Below are positions 19,026-28,489 of a stretch of DNA of 64,000 nt, piece after piece. This DNA comes from Pseudomonadota bacterium (GTDB taxonomy: Bacteria > Pseudomonadota > Gammaproteobacteria > Burkholderiales > Thiobacteraceae). Both the position numbers and the translations under genes were made by a program. The stretch spans positions 1 to 64,000 of the forward strand of contig JAKANO010000001.1 in NCBI GenBank assembly GCA_021812385.1, read 5' to 3'. Each line of letters starts with the position of its first letter. The stretch's first letter is position 1. The notes beneath the pieces were generated by a model that worked only from the letters and a program-made list of their open reading frames with translations, made no database searches and was not told the origin of the DNA.

Positions 19026-20633
19026 TTAAGAGAGGACGCCTTGGCTGCTCAGGTAGTCTTCGTAATTCCCGCTGAAGTGCTGGTAGCCGCCTTTACCATC
19101 GAGCTCGATAATTTGCGTGGCGAGCGAAGACACGAATTGCCGGTCGTGGCTGACGAAAATCAGCGTGCCCTTGTATTTTTCCAAGGCGATGTTCAGCGCT
19201 TCGATGGTTTCCATATCCATGTGATTGGTGGGTTCGTCCATGATCATCACATTCGGATATTCCAGCATCAGCTTGCCGTAGAGCATGCGGCCTTTTTCGC
19301 CGCCGGATAGCACGCGCACGGATTTTTTCACGTCGTCGCCGGAGAACAGCAGGCGTCCCAGAATGCTGCGGATGGCCTGGTCGTCCTCGCTTTTTTGGCG
19401 CCACTGCTTCATCCAGTCGAACACGTTCCAGTCGTTGTCGAAGTCATGCGCGTGGTCTTGCGCGAAGTAGCCGATGCGGGCTTTTTCCGCCCATTTCACG
19501 CTGCCTTGATCGGGCTCGATTTCGCCCATCAGGGTTTTGAGCAGGGTGCTTTTACCGGCGCCGTTGGGGCCGATGATGGCGAGGCGTTCGCCCGCATCCA
19601 ATATGATATTCATGCCGTGAAATAGCACTTGGTCGTAGCCCTTGGCGATGTCGAGCAGCTCCACCGCTTGGCGATGCAGCTTGTCCTTGTCGTCCATTTC
19701 GAAGCGGATATACGGCGCTTGGCGGCTGGAGGGTTTGACTTCCACCACTTCAGATTTGATCTTCTCGATTTGCTTCAAGCGCGAGGTGGCTTGGCGCGCC
19801 TTGGATTTGTTGGCGGAGAAGCGCGAGACGAAATCCTGCAAATCGTTAACGCGTTCCTTGGCCTTGGTGTTGGAGGCGAGCATTTGCTGCCGCGCCTGGG
19901 TCGAGGCCAGCATGTAGTCGTCGTAATTGCCGGGGTAGACGCGAATGGTGCTGTAATCCAAATCCGCCATGTGGGTGCACACGCTGTTCAGGAAATGCCG
20001 ATCATGCGAGATGATGATCATGGTGCTGTTGCGTTGGTTGATGACGTCTTCCAGCCAGCGGATGGTGTTGATGTCGAGGTTGTTGGTGGGCTCGTCCAGC
20101 AGCAGAATGTCCGGGTTGGAAAACAAGGCCTGGGTGAGCAGTACGCGCAGTTTGAAACCGGGCGCGATTTCGCTCATCGGGCCGGTATGGTTGGCCAACG
20201 GAATACCGACGCCCAGCAACAATTCGCCGGCGCGCGCTTCGGCAGTGTAGCCATCGAGTTCGGCGAAGCGCGACTCCAGCTCCGCCGCTTTCATGTAATC
20301 GTCTTCGGTAGCCTCGGGGTTGGCGTAGATGGCGTCTTTTTCGCGCATCACCTGCCACATTTCGTCGTGGCCCATCATCACCACATCTAGGACGCGCTGG
20401 TCTTCATACGCGAATTGGTCCTGGCGCAGCCAGGCCATGCGTTCATGCGCATCCAGCGAGACATTGCCCGCGCTGGGTTCGAGCACGCCGGCCAGAATCT
20501 TCATGAACGTGGATTTGCCGCAGCCGTTGGCGCCGATCAGGCCATAGCGATTGCCGTCGCCGAATTTGACGGAAACGTTTTCAAACAGGGGCTTGGCCCC
20601 GAATTGGATGGTGATGTTGGCGGTGGAAAGCAT
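19026..20633 (-). CDS. ybiT: ABC-F family ATPase YbiT
   Basis: A 535-residue soluble ABC-F protein with two ATPase cassettes and no membrane domain. These proteins bind the ribosomal E site and help resolve stalled translation. Cassette 1 has Walker [10 protein letters not shown], a diverged signature region near [10 protein letters not shown] and Walker [10 protein letters not shown]. The linker contains [18 protein letters not shown]. Cassette 2 has [18 protein letters not shown] and [10 protein letters not shown]. The N-terminus ([20 protein letters not shown]) and the end ([14 protein letters not shown]) match what I know of E. coli YbiT closely, rather than EttA or Uup. It is transcribed in the same direction as xseA upstream, about 70 bp apart. 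Confidence 0.94.
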   Translation of the reverse strand: MLSTANITIQFGAKPLFENVSVKFGDGNRYGLIGANGCGKSTFMKILAGVLEPSAGNVSLDAHERMAWLRQDQFAYEDQRVLDVVMMGHDEMWQVMREKDAIYANPEATEDDYMKAAELESRFAELDGYTAEARAGELLLGVGIPLANHTGPMSEIAPGFKLRVLLTQALFSNPDILLLDEPTNNLDINTIRWLEDVINQRNSTMIIISHDRHFLNSVCTHMADLDYSTIRVYPGNYDDYMLASTQARQQMLASNTKAKERVNDLQDFVSRFSANKSKARQATSRLKQIEKIKSEVVEVKPSSRQAPYIRFEMDDKDKLHRQAVELLDIAKGYDQVLFHGMNIILDAGERLAIIGPNGAGKSTLLKTLMGEIEPDQGSVKWAEKARIGYFAQDHAHDFDNDWNVFDWMKQWRQKSEDDQAIRSILGRLLFSGDDVKKSVRVLSGGEKGRMLYGKLMLEYPNVMIMDEPTNHMDMETIEALNIALEKYKGTLIFVSHDRQFVSSLATQIIELDGKGGYQHFSGNYEDYLSSQGVLS

Positions 20634-20703
20634 GGGAATGTCGCTGCGCGTGATGAAAGTAGGGCGCGCATTTTAACATGCTTGCTAGGTCAGGGCTTGA
20701 GAC

Positions 20704-22044
20704 CTAATTTTTAGACGTAATGCTGGCGCTTGCAGCACCCACCGCAAACTTCAAGTTGACGCTGCTGCCCACCTCGATAGCGCCGCTGTCGCGCACGATA
20801 TTGCCTTGCGCATCACGGACGATGCTATAGCCGCGCTGCAAAATCGATTGCGGGTTGAGGTGTTGCAGATTGGCGCTCAAGCGCGCCTGTTCTTGGCGTG
20901 CCAAAGCCAAGCGATTTTTGATGCTGAGATTGAGCCGTGTGCCGAGATGTGTGCAGCGCTGTTGCAGCGGGGCCAGATTCGGTTGCGCATTGGCAAGTCG
21001 CTCGGTGAGTTGCTTTACGTACCAGCTTTGTGTGTCCAAGCGATGCTGCTTAGCGCGCAGCAAGCGCTGTGCGAGATGCGCCAATTGCTGGCGCTGGTGC
21101 TGGATGCGGTCGCCGGGGTGGGCCAAGCGCTTGGCAAGATGATCCAAGTGCTGCATGCGTGTTTCCAGGATGCGCGTCATGTGGTGCGTCATGCGCTGCT
21201 CCAGGGCTTGTATGCGCTGGATCAGGTCGGCGCGATTCGGGCTGGCGAGTTCGGCCGCGGCGGTCGGCGTCGGCGCGCGTTGGTCGGCGGCGAAGTCGGC
21301 AATGGTGAAATCGGTCTCGTGGCCGACGCCGCAGACGATGGGAATTTGGCTGGCGACGATCGCGCGGGCGACGGTTTCCTCGTTGAATTCCCAGAGATCT
21401 TCGATGCTGCCGCCACCGCGGCACAGAATGAGCACTTGGCATTCATCGCGCTGATTCGCGCTCTGGATCGCTTGGGCGATTTGCAGATGCGCGCCCTTGC
21501 CCTGCACCGGGGTTGGGTAGAGCACGATGGTAATAGCCGGCATGCGCCGCTTGAGGGTGGTCAGCACATCGCGCAGCGCGGCGGCTTGCGGTGAGGTGAT
21601 GATGCCAATTTGGCGCGGGAAGGCGGGAAGGGCGCGCTTGCGTGCTGGATCGAACAAGCCTTCGGTTTCGAGTTTTGTTTTTAGTTTGGCGAAGGCTTCG
21701 TATAAGGCGCCCAGTCCGCCGGGGCGCATGGTTTCCACATTCAACTGGAAATCGCCGCGCGGTTCATACAGCGAGACCAGCACGCGCGCTTCGACTTGCA
21801 TGCCTTCCTTGGGCGTGAAATCCAAATACTGATTGCGATGCCGGAACATGACGCAGCGCACTTGCGCCTTGTCGTCCTTCAAGGAGAAGTACCAATGGCC
21901 GGAGCCATGCTTGGTGAGATTGGAGATTTCACCGCTCACCCAAAGCGGCGGAAAAGAACTTTCGAGCAGCGCGCGAGTACGGCGATTAAGCTCTGAAATC
22001 GGGATCGCTTGTTCTTCGACCCTATTAAATAAGGGGTTTGTCAT
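20704..22044 (-). CDS. xseA: Exodeoxyribonuclease VII large subunit
   Basis: The catalytic subunit of ExoVII, which degrades single-stranded DNA from both ends to acid-soluble oligonucleotides. Start ATG 22044 gives MTNPLFNRVEEQAIPISELN; eight further codons are open upstream but less likely. An N-terminal OB fold (PLWVSGEISNLTKHGSGHWY) is followed by the nuclease domain with RKRALPAFPRQIGIITS, GGGSIEDLWEFN and GVGHETDFTIADF. After that comes a long coiled-coil region (about 280-400) used to bind XseB, then ILQRGYSIV near the end. The total of 446 residues is normal for the family. xseB is not adjacent. The gene is separated from the divergent exbBD-lpxK-kdsB-adk block by 587 bp. Confidence 0.96.
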   Translation of the reverse strand: MTNPLFNRVEEQAIPISELNRRTRALLESSFPPLWVSGEISNLTKHGSGHWYFSLKDDKAQVRCVMFRHRNQYLDFTPKEGMQVEARVLVSLYEPRGDFQLNVETMRPGGLGALYEAFAKLKTKLETEGLFDPARKRALPAFPRQIGIITSPQAAALRDVLTTLKRRMPAITIVLYPTPVQGKGAHLQIAQAIQSANQRDECQVLILCRGGGSIEDLWEFNEETVARAIVASQIPIVCGVGHETDFTIADFAADQRAPTPTAAAELASPNRADLIQRIQALEQRMTHHMTRILETRMQHLDHLAKRLAHPGDRIQHQRQQLAHLAQRLLRAKQHRLDTQSWYVKQLTERLANAQPNLAPLQQRCTHLGTRLNLSIKNRLALARQEQARLSANLQHLNPQSILQRGYSIVRDAQGNIVRDSGAIEVGSSVNLKFAVGAASASITSKN

Positions 22045-22225
22045 GGCGCGATTGTAGCAGCTATCCACAATCCCCGAGAAATTTCGATGTTTCTGAACCC
22101 GGACTTTGAAAATCGCAAATATAAAAAACTAACGCATTGATTTAATTATGAAATGGCGAATGGTAAAACTTGAGCGAAATAAAAAATTCATTTACAGATG
22201 TCAACTTAAGGCGTTTTTTTACAGC

Positions 22226-22246
22226 TTATACACAAGTTTATCCACA
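22226..22246 (+). promoter_or_regulatory. Tandem DnaA-box-like sites
   Basis: TTATACACA (22226-22234) and TTATCCACA (22238-22246) both match the DnaA box consensus TTATNCACA exactly, point the same way and start 12 bp apart. A third site, CTATCCACA at 22061-22069, differs at the first base and has the same orientation. CCACA-GTATA-TGTGG at 22242-22256 adds a short palindrome over the last box. Possible roles are DnaA titration, DnaA-controlled transcription or part of an origin. No dnaA, dnaN or gyrB lies nearby, so an origin is not established. Confidence 0.5.
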
Positions 22247-22409
22247 GTATATGTGGGCAAAACAAAAAATCCCTTATGGCTCAGTAAGTTTAGTTTGTCG
22301 GATATGTTGTCGAATTCGTAATGCCATGAAAAATATAGCGTAGTTGTTTTATTGCTTGGATTTATATCCAGGAGAAAGGAAGAAAACCAAAATGTAATGT
22401 TGAATTCAC

Positions 22410-22541
22410 TTGCCTTATGACGAACAGTTAGTACAATGACATTGATGCGGTGTGCGCAGTTTTGCTGCTGCATATTCATGTATCCCCTTTTTGTTCTGCT
22501 CCGTTTTGCCCCGACCTGCCATCCGTTCGGGGCATTTTTTT
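22410..22541 (+). ncRNA. Candidate small RNA (promoter, about 98-nt transcript, terminator)
   Basis: A -35-like TTGCCT (22410-22415) and a -10-like TACAAT (22432-22437) are spaced by 16 bp, predicting transcription from about 22444. The next strong signal is the intrinsic terminator ending at 22541, with no start codon and reading frame of note between them. This gives a free-standing transcript of about 98 nt ahead of exbB. It does not resemble 6S, 4.5S, tmRNA or RNase P RNA to my eye. The alternative is a short leader transcript attenuating exbB expression. Confidence 0.4.
22508..22541 (+). terminator. Rho-independent terminator upstream of exbB
   Basis: GCCCCGA (22508-22514) pairs perfectly with TCGGGGC (22527-22533) around a 12-base loop and is followed by ATTTTTTT. 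Because the T-run is on the plus strand, it ends rightward transcription. Since the upstream gene xseA points away, what it terminates must start inside the intergenic region. Confidence 0.8.
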
Positions 22542-22631
22542 GCCCGCGGCTGAAGATGCATTGCCGGTGTTCCCTTGCCGAAAATCGCGTGGCGAGCTAA
22601 AGTGACGCACTCTTTTTGATGGAGATGTCGA

Positions 22632-23237
22632 GTGCTCAGCATTATAGAAAAAGCGGGTTGGTCGATCTGGCCCTTGATATTTGCTTCCATCCTCGCCTTG
22701 GCCATTATCGGCGAACGTTTTTGGTCCCTCCGCACCCAACTGGTTTCCCCCAAGGGTTTATTGCAAGGCTTGTTGCAGGAACTGCAAAGCAAAGGCATCG
22801 CGCAAGAGATGCTGAATCGCTTGGTGCAAAGTTCGCCTTTAGGCCGCGTTTTTAGTGCGGCATTGCGCAATGCAAATACCTCGCGCGAAATCATGAAGGA
22901 AGCGATCGAGGAAGAAGGCCGTGCCGTGGCCCACGAATTGGAACGATTTTTGAACACGCTGGGTACGATCGCCACCGCCGCGCCGTTGTGGGGCTTGTTT
23001 GGTAGCGTGCTGGGGATGGTGGAATTGTTCGGTTCCTTGCGTCCTGCGGGCGCCAATCCGGCCGATTTGGCGCATGGCATCTCCGTGGTTTTGTACAATA
23101 CCGCCCTGGGTTTGATCGTCGCCATTGTGTCGCTGATTTTTTACCGCTACTTCCGCGCCCGTGTGGATTCCATCGTTTTGGACATGGAGCAGCAAGCGAT
23201 CAAATTGGTCGAAGTGCTGCACGGCGAACGCAAATAG
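22632..23237 (+). CDS. exbB: MotA/TolQ/ExbB-type proton channel subunit
   Basis: A 201-residue inner-membrane protein of the ExbB/TolQ family, which with an ExbD/TolR partner uses the proton gradient to energise TonB or Tol. Start GTG 22632 is supported by GGAG at 22621-22624. It has three hydrophobic segments: about 12-30, then 100-125 (GTIATAAPLWGLFGSVLGMVE) and 145-170 (GISVVLYNTALGLIVAIVSL), with the conserved TAPLWGLFGTV-like pore motif and the long cytoplasmic loop between segments 1 and 2. It sits 1 bp ahead of exbD and leads the exbB-exbD-lpxK-ycaR-kdsB block, so a role in envelope transport, possibly lipid-related, is inferred from neighbours. No tonB lies beside it. Confidence 0.92.
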   Translation: MLSIIEKAGWSIWPLIFASILALAIIGERFWSLRTQLVSPKGLLQGLLQELQSKGIAQEMLNRLVQSSPLGRVFSAALRNANTSREIMKEAIEEEGRAVAHELERFLNTLGTIATAAPLWGLFGSVLGMVELFGSLRPAGANPADLAHGISVVLYNTALGLIVAIVSLIFYRYFRARVDSIVLDMEQQAIKLVEVLHGERK

Positions 23238-23238
23238 C

Positions 23239-23664
23239 ATGAACTTTCAACGCGGCAGGCAGCGCGAGGAGCCGGAGATCAATTTGATCCCGATGATCGA
23301 TGTGTTGCTGGTGATTTTGATTTTCTTGATGGTCACCACCACGTTCTCGCAGTTTGCCGAGTTGCAAATCAATCTGCCGACGGCGCAAGCGGATAAGCCG
23401 GAGGACAAACCCGTCTCCATCAATGTCGCGGTGGATGCCACAGGGCGCTATGTGGTGAATGGCAAGCCTTTCGTTGGCCAGAACGTGGAAAACTTGAGCC
23501 TGGAATTAAAGCGCGCGGTCGGTGACAGCGGCAAGGAGCCTGTGGTGATTATCAGCGCTGACGCGAATGCCACGCATCAAGCCGTGGTGAATGTGATGGA
23601 AGCCGCGCGCCAGGCCGGTTTGTCACGCATCACTTTCGCTACCCAAGCGCAAAACGCGAAATAG
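23239..23664 (+). CDS. exbD: ExbD/TolR-type biopolymer transport protein
   Basis: A 141-residue partner of the preceding ExbB-like subunit. Start ATG 23239 lies one base after the exbB stop. In-frame codons upstream lie within exbB. After a short cytoplasmic lead (MNFQRGRQREEPEINLIP) comes a single membrane helix (MIDVLLVILIFLMVTTTF) with the essential aspartate of the proton path, Asp22. The periplasmic domain follows with a typical GxxVxxxxL-like fold and the ISADANATHQAVVNVMEAAR segment. Length and motif order are standard for the family. Confidence 0.93.
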   Translation: MNFQRGRQREEPEINLIPMIDVLLVILIFLMVTTTFSQFAELQINLPTAQADKPEDKPVSINVAVDATGRYVVNGKPFVGQNVENLSLELKRAVGDSGKEPVVIISADANATHQAVVNVMEAARQAGLSRITFATQAQNAK

Positions 23665-23729
23665 CGCACGCGGGTGCGCCCAAACAACTTCACTCTTCCA
23701 AACACCCGGCAGCGTAACCCAGCATCCCT

Positions 23730-24731
23730 ATGAGAAACTGGCTCGAGCGGCAGTGGTACCGTTGGTCGATCTGGCATCTAGTATTGCTGCCGCTTTCGCT
23801 GCTGTTTTGGGTGGTCACGGCCACGCGGCGCGCTTTGTATCGCGCCGATTGGAAGCGCAGCGAGAAGCTTTCCAAGCCGGTGATCGTCATCGGCAATATA
23901 TCGGTAGGCGGTACCGGCAAAACGCCCTTGGTGCTAGCCTTGGTCGCGCTGTTGAAGGAGGCGGGTTATACGCCGGGCGTCATCAGTCGCGGCTATCGCG
24001 GCAAGAGTACGCTGCCGCGTCGGGTGACTGCGGACAGTGAACCGCGCGAGGTCGGCGACGAGCCGGTGCTGCTGGCGCGCAAGGCCGGCTGCCCGGTTTG
24101 GGTGGGGCGCCGGCGCGTGGAAGTTGGGCAGGCGCTGATCGCCAACCACCCGGAAGTGGATGTCATCTTATGCGACGATGGCTTGCAGCATTACCACTTG
24201 GCGCGCGATGTGGAAATCGTGGTGATCGATGCGTTGCGTTGGTTCGGCAATGGCCTGTTGCTGCCGGCGGGACCGTTGCGCGAACCGGTGCGGCGCATGC
24301 GCAGCGCCGATGTGGTGGTGATCAACGGCTGGCTGTCCGGCGCGCCGTTGCAGCGGCGTGAATTCACCATGCGCCTGACCGGTGATCTCCTTTACAATCT
24401 GCGCAATCCGCAACTCAAAGCGCAGCCAGAAATCTTCGTTGGGCAGCGCGTGCATGCCGTGGCGGGTATCGGGCATCCCGAGCGTTTTTTTGCGCATTTG
24501 AAAAAGCTCGGCATGCAATTTACCGCGCATCCTTTTCCCGATCACCATCCGTACGCGCCGCAGGATTTGCCGTGGCATGAGTCCGAAGCAATTGTGATGA
24601 CGGAAAAAGACGCGGTAAAGTGCGTGGATTTCGTGGGTGATAATGCCTGGGTGCTGCCGGTGGAAGCGCAGCTCGATCCCGGCGTCGGTTATGCCGTATT
24701 GGAAAAATTGAGGAATTTGCATGGACATTAA
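23730..24731 (+). CDS. lpxK: Tetraacyldisaccharide 4'-kinase
   Basis: Phosphorylates the 4' position of tetraacyldisaccharide 1-phosphate to give lipid IVA, the sixth step of lipid A synthesis, at the cytoplasmic face of the inner membrane. The 333-residue protein has one N-terminal membrane helix (about 15-33, [15 protein letters not shown]) and the Walker A motif [12 protein letters not shown] near residue 60. [17 protein letters not shown] and DDGLQHY are other family signatures. The last 11 bases overlap the start of the YcaR-type gene. Gene order lpxK-ycaR-kdsB links lipid A and KDO supply. Confidence 0.96.
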   Translation: MRNWLERQWYRWSIWHLVLLPLSLLFWVVTATRRALYRADWKRSEKLSKPVIVIGNISVGGTGKTPLVLALVALLKEAGYTPGVISRGYRGKSTLPRRVTADSEPREVGDEPVLLARKAGCPVWVGRRRVEVGQALIANHPEVDVILCDDGLQHYHLARDVEIVVIDALRWFGNGLLLPAGPLREPVRRMRSADVVVINGWLSGAPLQRREFTMRLTGDLLYNLRNPQLKAQPEIFVGQRVHAVAGIGHPERFFAHLKKLGMQFTAHPFPDHHPYAPQDLPWHESEAIVMTEKDAVKCVDFVGDNAWVLPVEAQLDPGVGYAVLEKLRNLHGH

Positions 24732-24900
24732 ACTGCTGGAAATATTGGTCTGCCCCTTGTGTAAAGGGCCCTTGGTTTATCACAAGGAACAGCAAGAGTT
24801 GATCTGCAAGCCGGATCGCTTGGCCTACCCGATTCGCGACGATATCCCGGTGATGCTGGAAGACGAAGCGCGTAAATTGCCTGCCGATGAAGAAGTGTAA
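24721..24900 (+). CDS. ycaR: YcaR/Trm112-type small zinc-ribbon-like protein
   Basis: A 59-residue protein that is easily missed because of its size. It begins [18 protein letters not shown] and continues with [20 protein letters not shown], which matches the UPF0434/Trm112 family found between lpxK and kdsB in many proteobacteria. Cysteines at 11, 14 and 29 are present; the fourth ligand of the eukaryotic Trm112 zinc site is absent, as in E. coli YcaR. It overlaps lpxK by 11 bp and precedes kdsB by 8 bp, so it is part of the operon. Its exact role in bacteria is unclear; Trm112 proteins elsewhere activate methyltransferases. Confidence 0.93.
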   Translation: MDIKLLEILVCPLCKGPLVYHKEQQELICKPDRLAYPIRDDIPVMLEDEARKLPADEEV

Positions 24901-24908
24901 AGCCTGCC

Positions 24909-25667
24909 ATGCAATTTAAAGTCGTTATCCCCGCGCGCTTTGCTTCCACGCGCTTGCCCGGCAAGCCCTTGGCCGATATCCATGGCAAGCCGATGGTGGT
25001 GCGCGTGTTGGAATTGGCGTTGCAGTCCGGGGCGGAAGAGGTGTGGGTCGCCACCGATCATGCGCAGGTCGCGGAAGCGGTCACTGCCGCCGGCCACAAT
25101 GTCTTGATGACGGCGCCGGAACATGCCTCCGGCACCGATCGCCTGGCGGAGGTGGTCAATCAACTGGGCTGGGCCGACGATACCATCGTGGTGAATGTGC
25201 AAGGCGATGAGCCTTTGCTCGACCCGCGCCTGATTGTCGATGTCGCGACTAGTTTGGCCAAGCACGACAGCGCCGATATTGCGACGGCCTGCCACGCGAT
25301 TCACGATATGGCGAGCATGTTTAGCCAGAACACCGTGAAAGTGGTGTTCGATCGCATGGGCTATGCGCTGTATTTCTCGCGTTCACCGATCCCGTATGCG
25401 CGCGATGCTTTCCGCGATGCGCCGAACCGCTTGCCACCCGATCTACAGGTATATCGGCATATTGGGATATACGCCTACCGCGCGGCTTTTTTGAAGATTT
25501 ATCAACAGCTCACGCCGGCCGCCATCGAGCAATACGAGGCGCTAGAGCAATTGCGCGCGCTCTGGCACGGGCACAAAATCGCGGTCGCGATCACCGAGCT
25601 CGCGCCGCCTGTGGGTGTGGATACGCCGGAAGATTTGCAAAAAGTCAGGGCCTTATTCAAGACTTAA
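24909..25667 (+). CDS. kdsB: 3-deoxy-manno-octulosonate cytidylyltransferase
   Basis: Makes CMP-KDO from CTP and KDO, activating the sugar for transfer to lipid A. The 252 residues start with the nucleotide-binding motif [19 protein letters not shown], followed by [22 protein letters not shown] and [10 protein letters not shown], all diagnostic of KdsB. The later [11 protein letters not shown] and [10 protein letters not shown] segments complete the active site. Normal length, no lesions. Last gene of the tight exbB-to-kdsB group; adk follows after a 129-bp gap that probably carries its own promoter. Confidence 0.97.
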   Translation: MQFKVVIPARFASTRLPGKPLADIHGKPMVVRVLELALQSGAEEVWVATDHAQVAEAVTAAGHNVLMTAPEHASGTDRLAEVVNQLGWADDTIVVNVQGDEPLLDPRLIVDVATSLAKHDSADIATACHAIHDMASMFSQNTVKVVFDRMGYALYFSRSPIPYARDAFRDAPNRLPPDLQVYRHIGIYAYRAAFLKIYQQLTPAAIEQYEALEQLRALWHGHKIAVAITELAPPVGVDTPEDLQKVRALFKT

Positions 25668-25781
25668 AGCTGGTTTATGCGGGGATAAAAAACATTTAGT
25701 CCGCATTCAGGCGCCCCGGCATTTCCCTTAGTCGAACAGTGGTAAGATGTTGCCCTTTGTTTACGCAAAAAATCTCATTGA

Positions 25782-26450
<669 letters not shown>

Positions 26451-26460
26451 GCACGAACGG

Positions 26461-26489
26461 TAGGGGCGAGGCTTGCCTCGCCCGCGCTA
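26461..26489. repeat. Short palindromic GGGCGAGGC element
   Basis: GGGCGAGGC (26464-26472) and GCCTCGCCC (26475-26483) make a perfect 9-bp stem with a TT loop, and the flanks TAG/CTA extend the symmetry. Sequences of this form (TAGGGGCGAGGCTTGCCTCG) recur between genes in many bacterial genomes and behave like REP elements. There is no T-run, so it is a poor terminator. It lies between adk and the next small gene and may stabilise the adk mRNA end. Confidence 0.7.
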
Positions 26490-26494
26490 CAGCG

Positions 26495-26836
26495 ATGAGC
26501 AAAATTCCCGACTTCACAGACACGGAACGCCACGTGGTGGAAACCACGGTCAAGGAGCGTTTCGGCAAGCCGGTCGAAGTACAGATCGCCGATGCAGAGA
26601 TTCGTCTGTATAGCGGGGATCGCGAACTGACCGAGGTGCCGGTGTTGTACTGGCATGAACGCGATTGCCAGTTTGTGATTTTCAAGGTGGCGGATAACCG
26701 TTACCGCAACCAATTCTTTTATTCGGTGAAGGATCAATTCGGCACCGGTCGCGAGGAATACGACGATATCGGCGACTGCGTATTGACCTTGCTGCGGGTG
26801 CAGGCGGATCACGATTCAACGCGTGAGAAGCCATAG
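26495..26836 (+). CDS. Conserved-looking hypothetical protein
   Basis: A 113-residue soluble protein (MSKIPDFTDTERHVVETTVK...) with no signal peptide, membrane helix or catalytic motif that I recognise. It alternates charged helices and strands (VEVQIADAEIRLY, VPVLYWHERDCQFVIFKV, FFYSVKDQFGTGREEYDD). Codon use looks like that of its neighbours and the frame is clean, so I believe it is a gene. It sits between adk and pfp on the same strand, 27 bp before pfp, so it could be part of the PPi-glycolysis transcription unit. The start lies just after a palindromic repeat and no strong ribosome-binding site is seen. Confidence 0.7.
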   Translation: MSKIPDFTDTERHVVETTVKERFGKPVEVQIADAEIRLYSGDRELTEVPVLYWHERDCQFVIFKVADNRYRNQFFYSVKDQFGTGREEYDDIGDCVLTLLRVQADHDSTREKP

Positions 26837-26863
26837 AGAACATATTTGATAAGGAGATAACGA

Positions 26864-28126
26864 ATGGCCAAGATGAATGCTTTTTATGCGCAATCCGGCG
26901 GTGTGACCGCAGTGATCAATGCTTCCGCCTGCGGCGTGATTGAAACCGCGCGCAAGCATAAAGATAAAATCGGCAAGGTGTACGCCGGCCGCAACGGCAT
27001 TATCGGCGCGCTCACCGAAGAGCTGATCGATACCAGCAAAGAATCGGCCAAAGCCATTGCCGCCTTGCGCTATACGCCATCCGGCGCCTTCGGCTCCTGC
27101 CGCTACAAGCTCAAGAGCCTGGAACAGAACAAGCGCGAATATGAGCGCCTGATCGAAGTTTTCAAAGCGCACAACATCGGCTATTTCTTCTACAACGGCG
27201 GCGGTGATTCCGCGGACACTTGCTGGAAAGTATCGCAATTGTCCGAAGCCATGGACTATCCGCTGCAAGCCATCCACGTCCCCAAAACCGTGGACAACGA
27301 TTTGCCGATTACCGATTGCTGCCCAGGCTTTGGCTCAGTGGCCAAATACATTGCGATCTCCACGCGCGAAGCCAGCTACGACGTGGCTTCGATGTGCAAA
27401 ACCTCGACCAAAGTATTCGTGCTCGAAGTGATGGGACGTCATGCGGGTTGGATCGCCGCTGCGGGCGGCATGGCGGCGGACAATGAGAACAATATTCCTA
27501 CCGTGATCTTGTTCCCGGAAGTGGAATTCAATCAGGCTAAATTCCTGGCCTTGGTCAAGCAAAAGGTCGAGAAGTTCGGCTATTGCACCGTGGTGGTGTC
27601 GGAAGGCACGCATTATCCGGACGGCAAGTTCCTGGCCGAAGCCGGCACGCGCGATTCCTTTGGTCACGCGCAATTGGGCGGTGCCGCACCGGTGGTGGCA
27701 GGCATGATCAAAGAAAAGCTCGGCTACAAATATCACTGGGCCGTCGCGGATTACTTGCAGCGCGCCGCGCGCCATATCGCCTCCAAATCCGACGTCGAGC
27801 AGGCTTATGCCTTGGGCAAGGCCGCGGTTGATCTGGCATTGAAGGGCAAGAACTCGGTCATGCCGACCATCGTGCGTGTTTCCGATAAGCCGTACAAATG
27901 GAAAATCGGCGTGGCGGAACTGAAAGACGTGGCGAATAAGGAAAAAATGATGCCGCGCAATTTCATTACGCCCGACGGCTTCGGCATTACGCAAAAATGC
28001 CGCAGCTATCTGAGCGGCTTGATCAAAGGCGAGGACTATCCGCCCTATAAGGATGGCTTGCCGAGCTATGTGCGCCTGAAGAATGTGGCCGTGCCGAAGA
28101 AGCTTAAGGGCACGTTCAAAGTTTAG
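26864..28126 (+). CDS. pfp: Pyrophosphate-dependent 6-phosphofructokinase
   Basis: Phosphorylates fructose 6-phosphate reversibly, using pyrophosphate instead of ATP. The 420-residue protein has the PFK fold with substrate motifs GRNGIIGA, PKTVDNDLP and EVMGRHAGWIAA. Two positions point to PPi: GGGDS, where ATP enzymes have GGDGS, and the lysine in PKTVDND, where ATP enzymes usually have glycine. AAGGAG at 26850-26855 supports the start. The gene is followed by a small ORF and then the membrane PPase, an association known from methylotrophic bacteria. The two enzymes together link PPi to both glycolytic flux and the proton gradient. Confidence 0.93.
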   Translation: MAKMNAFYAQSGGVTAVINASACGVIETARKHKDKIGKVYAGRNGIIGALTEELIDTSKESAKAIAALRYTPSGAFGSCRYKLKSLEQNKREYERLIEVFKAHNIGYFFYNGGGDSADTCWKVSQLSEAMDYPLQAIHVPKTVDNDLPITDCCPGFGSVAKYIAISTREASYDVASMCKTSTKVFVLEVMGRHAGWIAAAGGMAADNENNIPTVILFPEVEFNQAKFLALVKQKVEKFGYCTVVVSEGTHYPDGKFLAEAGTRDSFGHAQLGGAAPVVAGMIKEKLGYKYHWAVADYLQRAARHIASKSDVEQAYALGKAAVDLALKGKNSVMPTIVRVSDKPYKWKIGVAELKDVANKEKMMPRNFITPDGFGITQKCRSYLSGLIKGEDYPPYKDGLPSYVRLKNVAVPKKLKGTFKV

Positions 28127-28138
28127 ATTGCTGCGGCA

Positions 28139-28351
28139 ATGACCCCGGAACGCGCGCGCGAACTGCTGATTCAGCAAGCTGAGTTCGGTAGTTTCTACAA
28201 CGGCAATTCGGCCAAGCTCATATTGTCGGAAGTGCAAAAGGAGCATGGACAAGCTTGGGTAGATCGATTGATTATCGAGTGCGCGCTGGACCAGGTTTTC
28301 GATTTTAAGCCGGGCACACGGTTTGAGAAGGGGATTGCGTTCCCACCCTAA
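28139..28351 (+). CDS. Small hypothetical protein between pfp and hppA
   Basis: A 70-residue soluble protein (MTPERARELLIQQAEFGSFY...). It is mostly helical, ending in GTRFEKGIAFPP, with a single cysteine. I do not recognise the family. It lies 12 bp after pfp and 138 bp before hppA, in the same direction, and looks like part of that transcription unit. The composition fits real coding sequence, and no competing frame is better. Confidence 0.65.
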   Translation: MTPERARELLIQQAEFGSFYNGNSAKLILSEVQKEHGQAWVDRLIIECALDQVFDFKPGTRFEKGIAFPP

Positions 28352-28489
28352 GAAGCAATAAAAAATTTTTGCAGTGCCAAAGTTGTATTCCAAAGTTGTA
28401 TAAAGAATCGTTCAGCCCAAACGGGTATGACGGCAAAAGACGCAGCTAGCATTCCGGCTGAGAATAACGATATAACCACTGGAGGAGTC

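Larger units (their letters stand above)
22045..22631. other. AT-rich intergenic region between divergent xseA and exbB
   Basis: The longest non-coding stretch with a clear base-composition contrast in the window: long A/T runs from 22100 to 22400 against GC-rich flanks. It holds DnaA-box-like sites (22061-22069, 22226-22234, 22238-22246), a promoter-like pair (22410-22437) and an intrinsic terminator (22508-22541), described separately. An 86-codon open frame on the minus strand (22219-22479) lacks any recognisable family and runs through the promoter-like elements, so I do not call it. Confidence 0.75.

Noticed and set aside
22219-22479. 86-codon open frame on the minus strand in the xseA-exbB gap
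   Set aside because: It runs through the DnaA boxes and promoter-like elements, has no ribosome-binding site or recognisable family, and its amino acid mix reflects AT-rich non-coding DNA.
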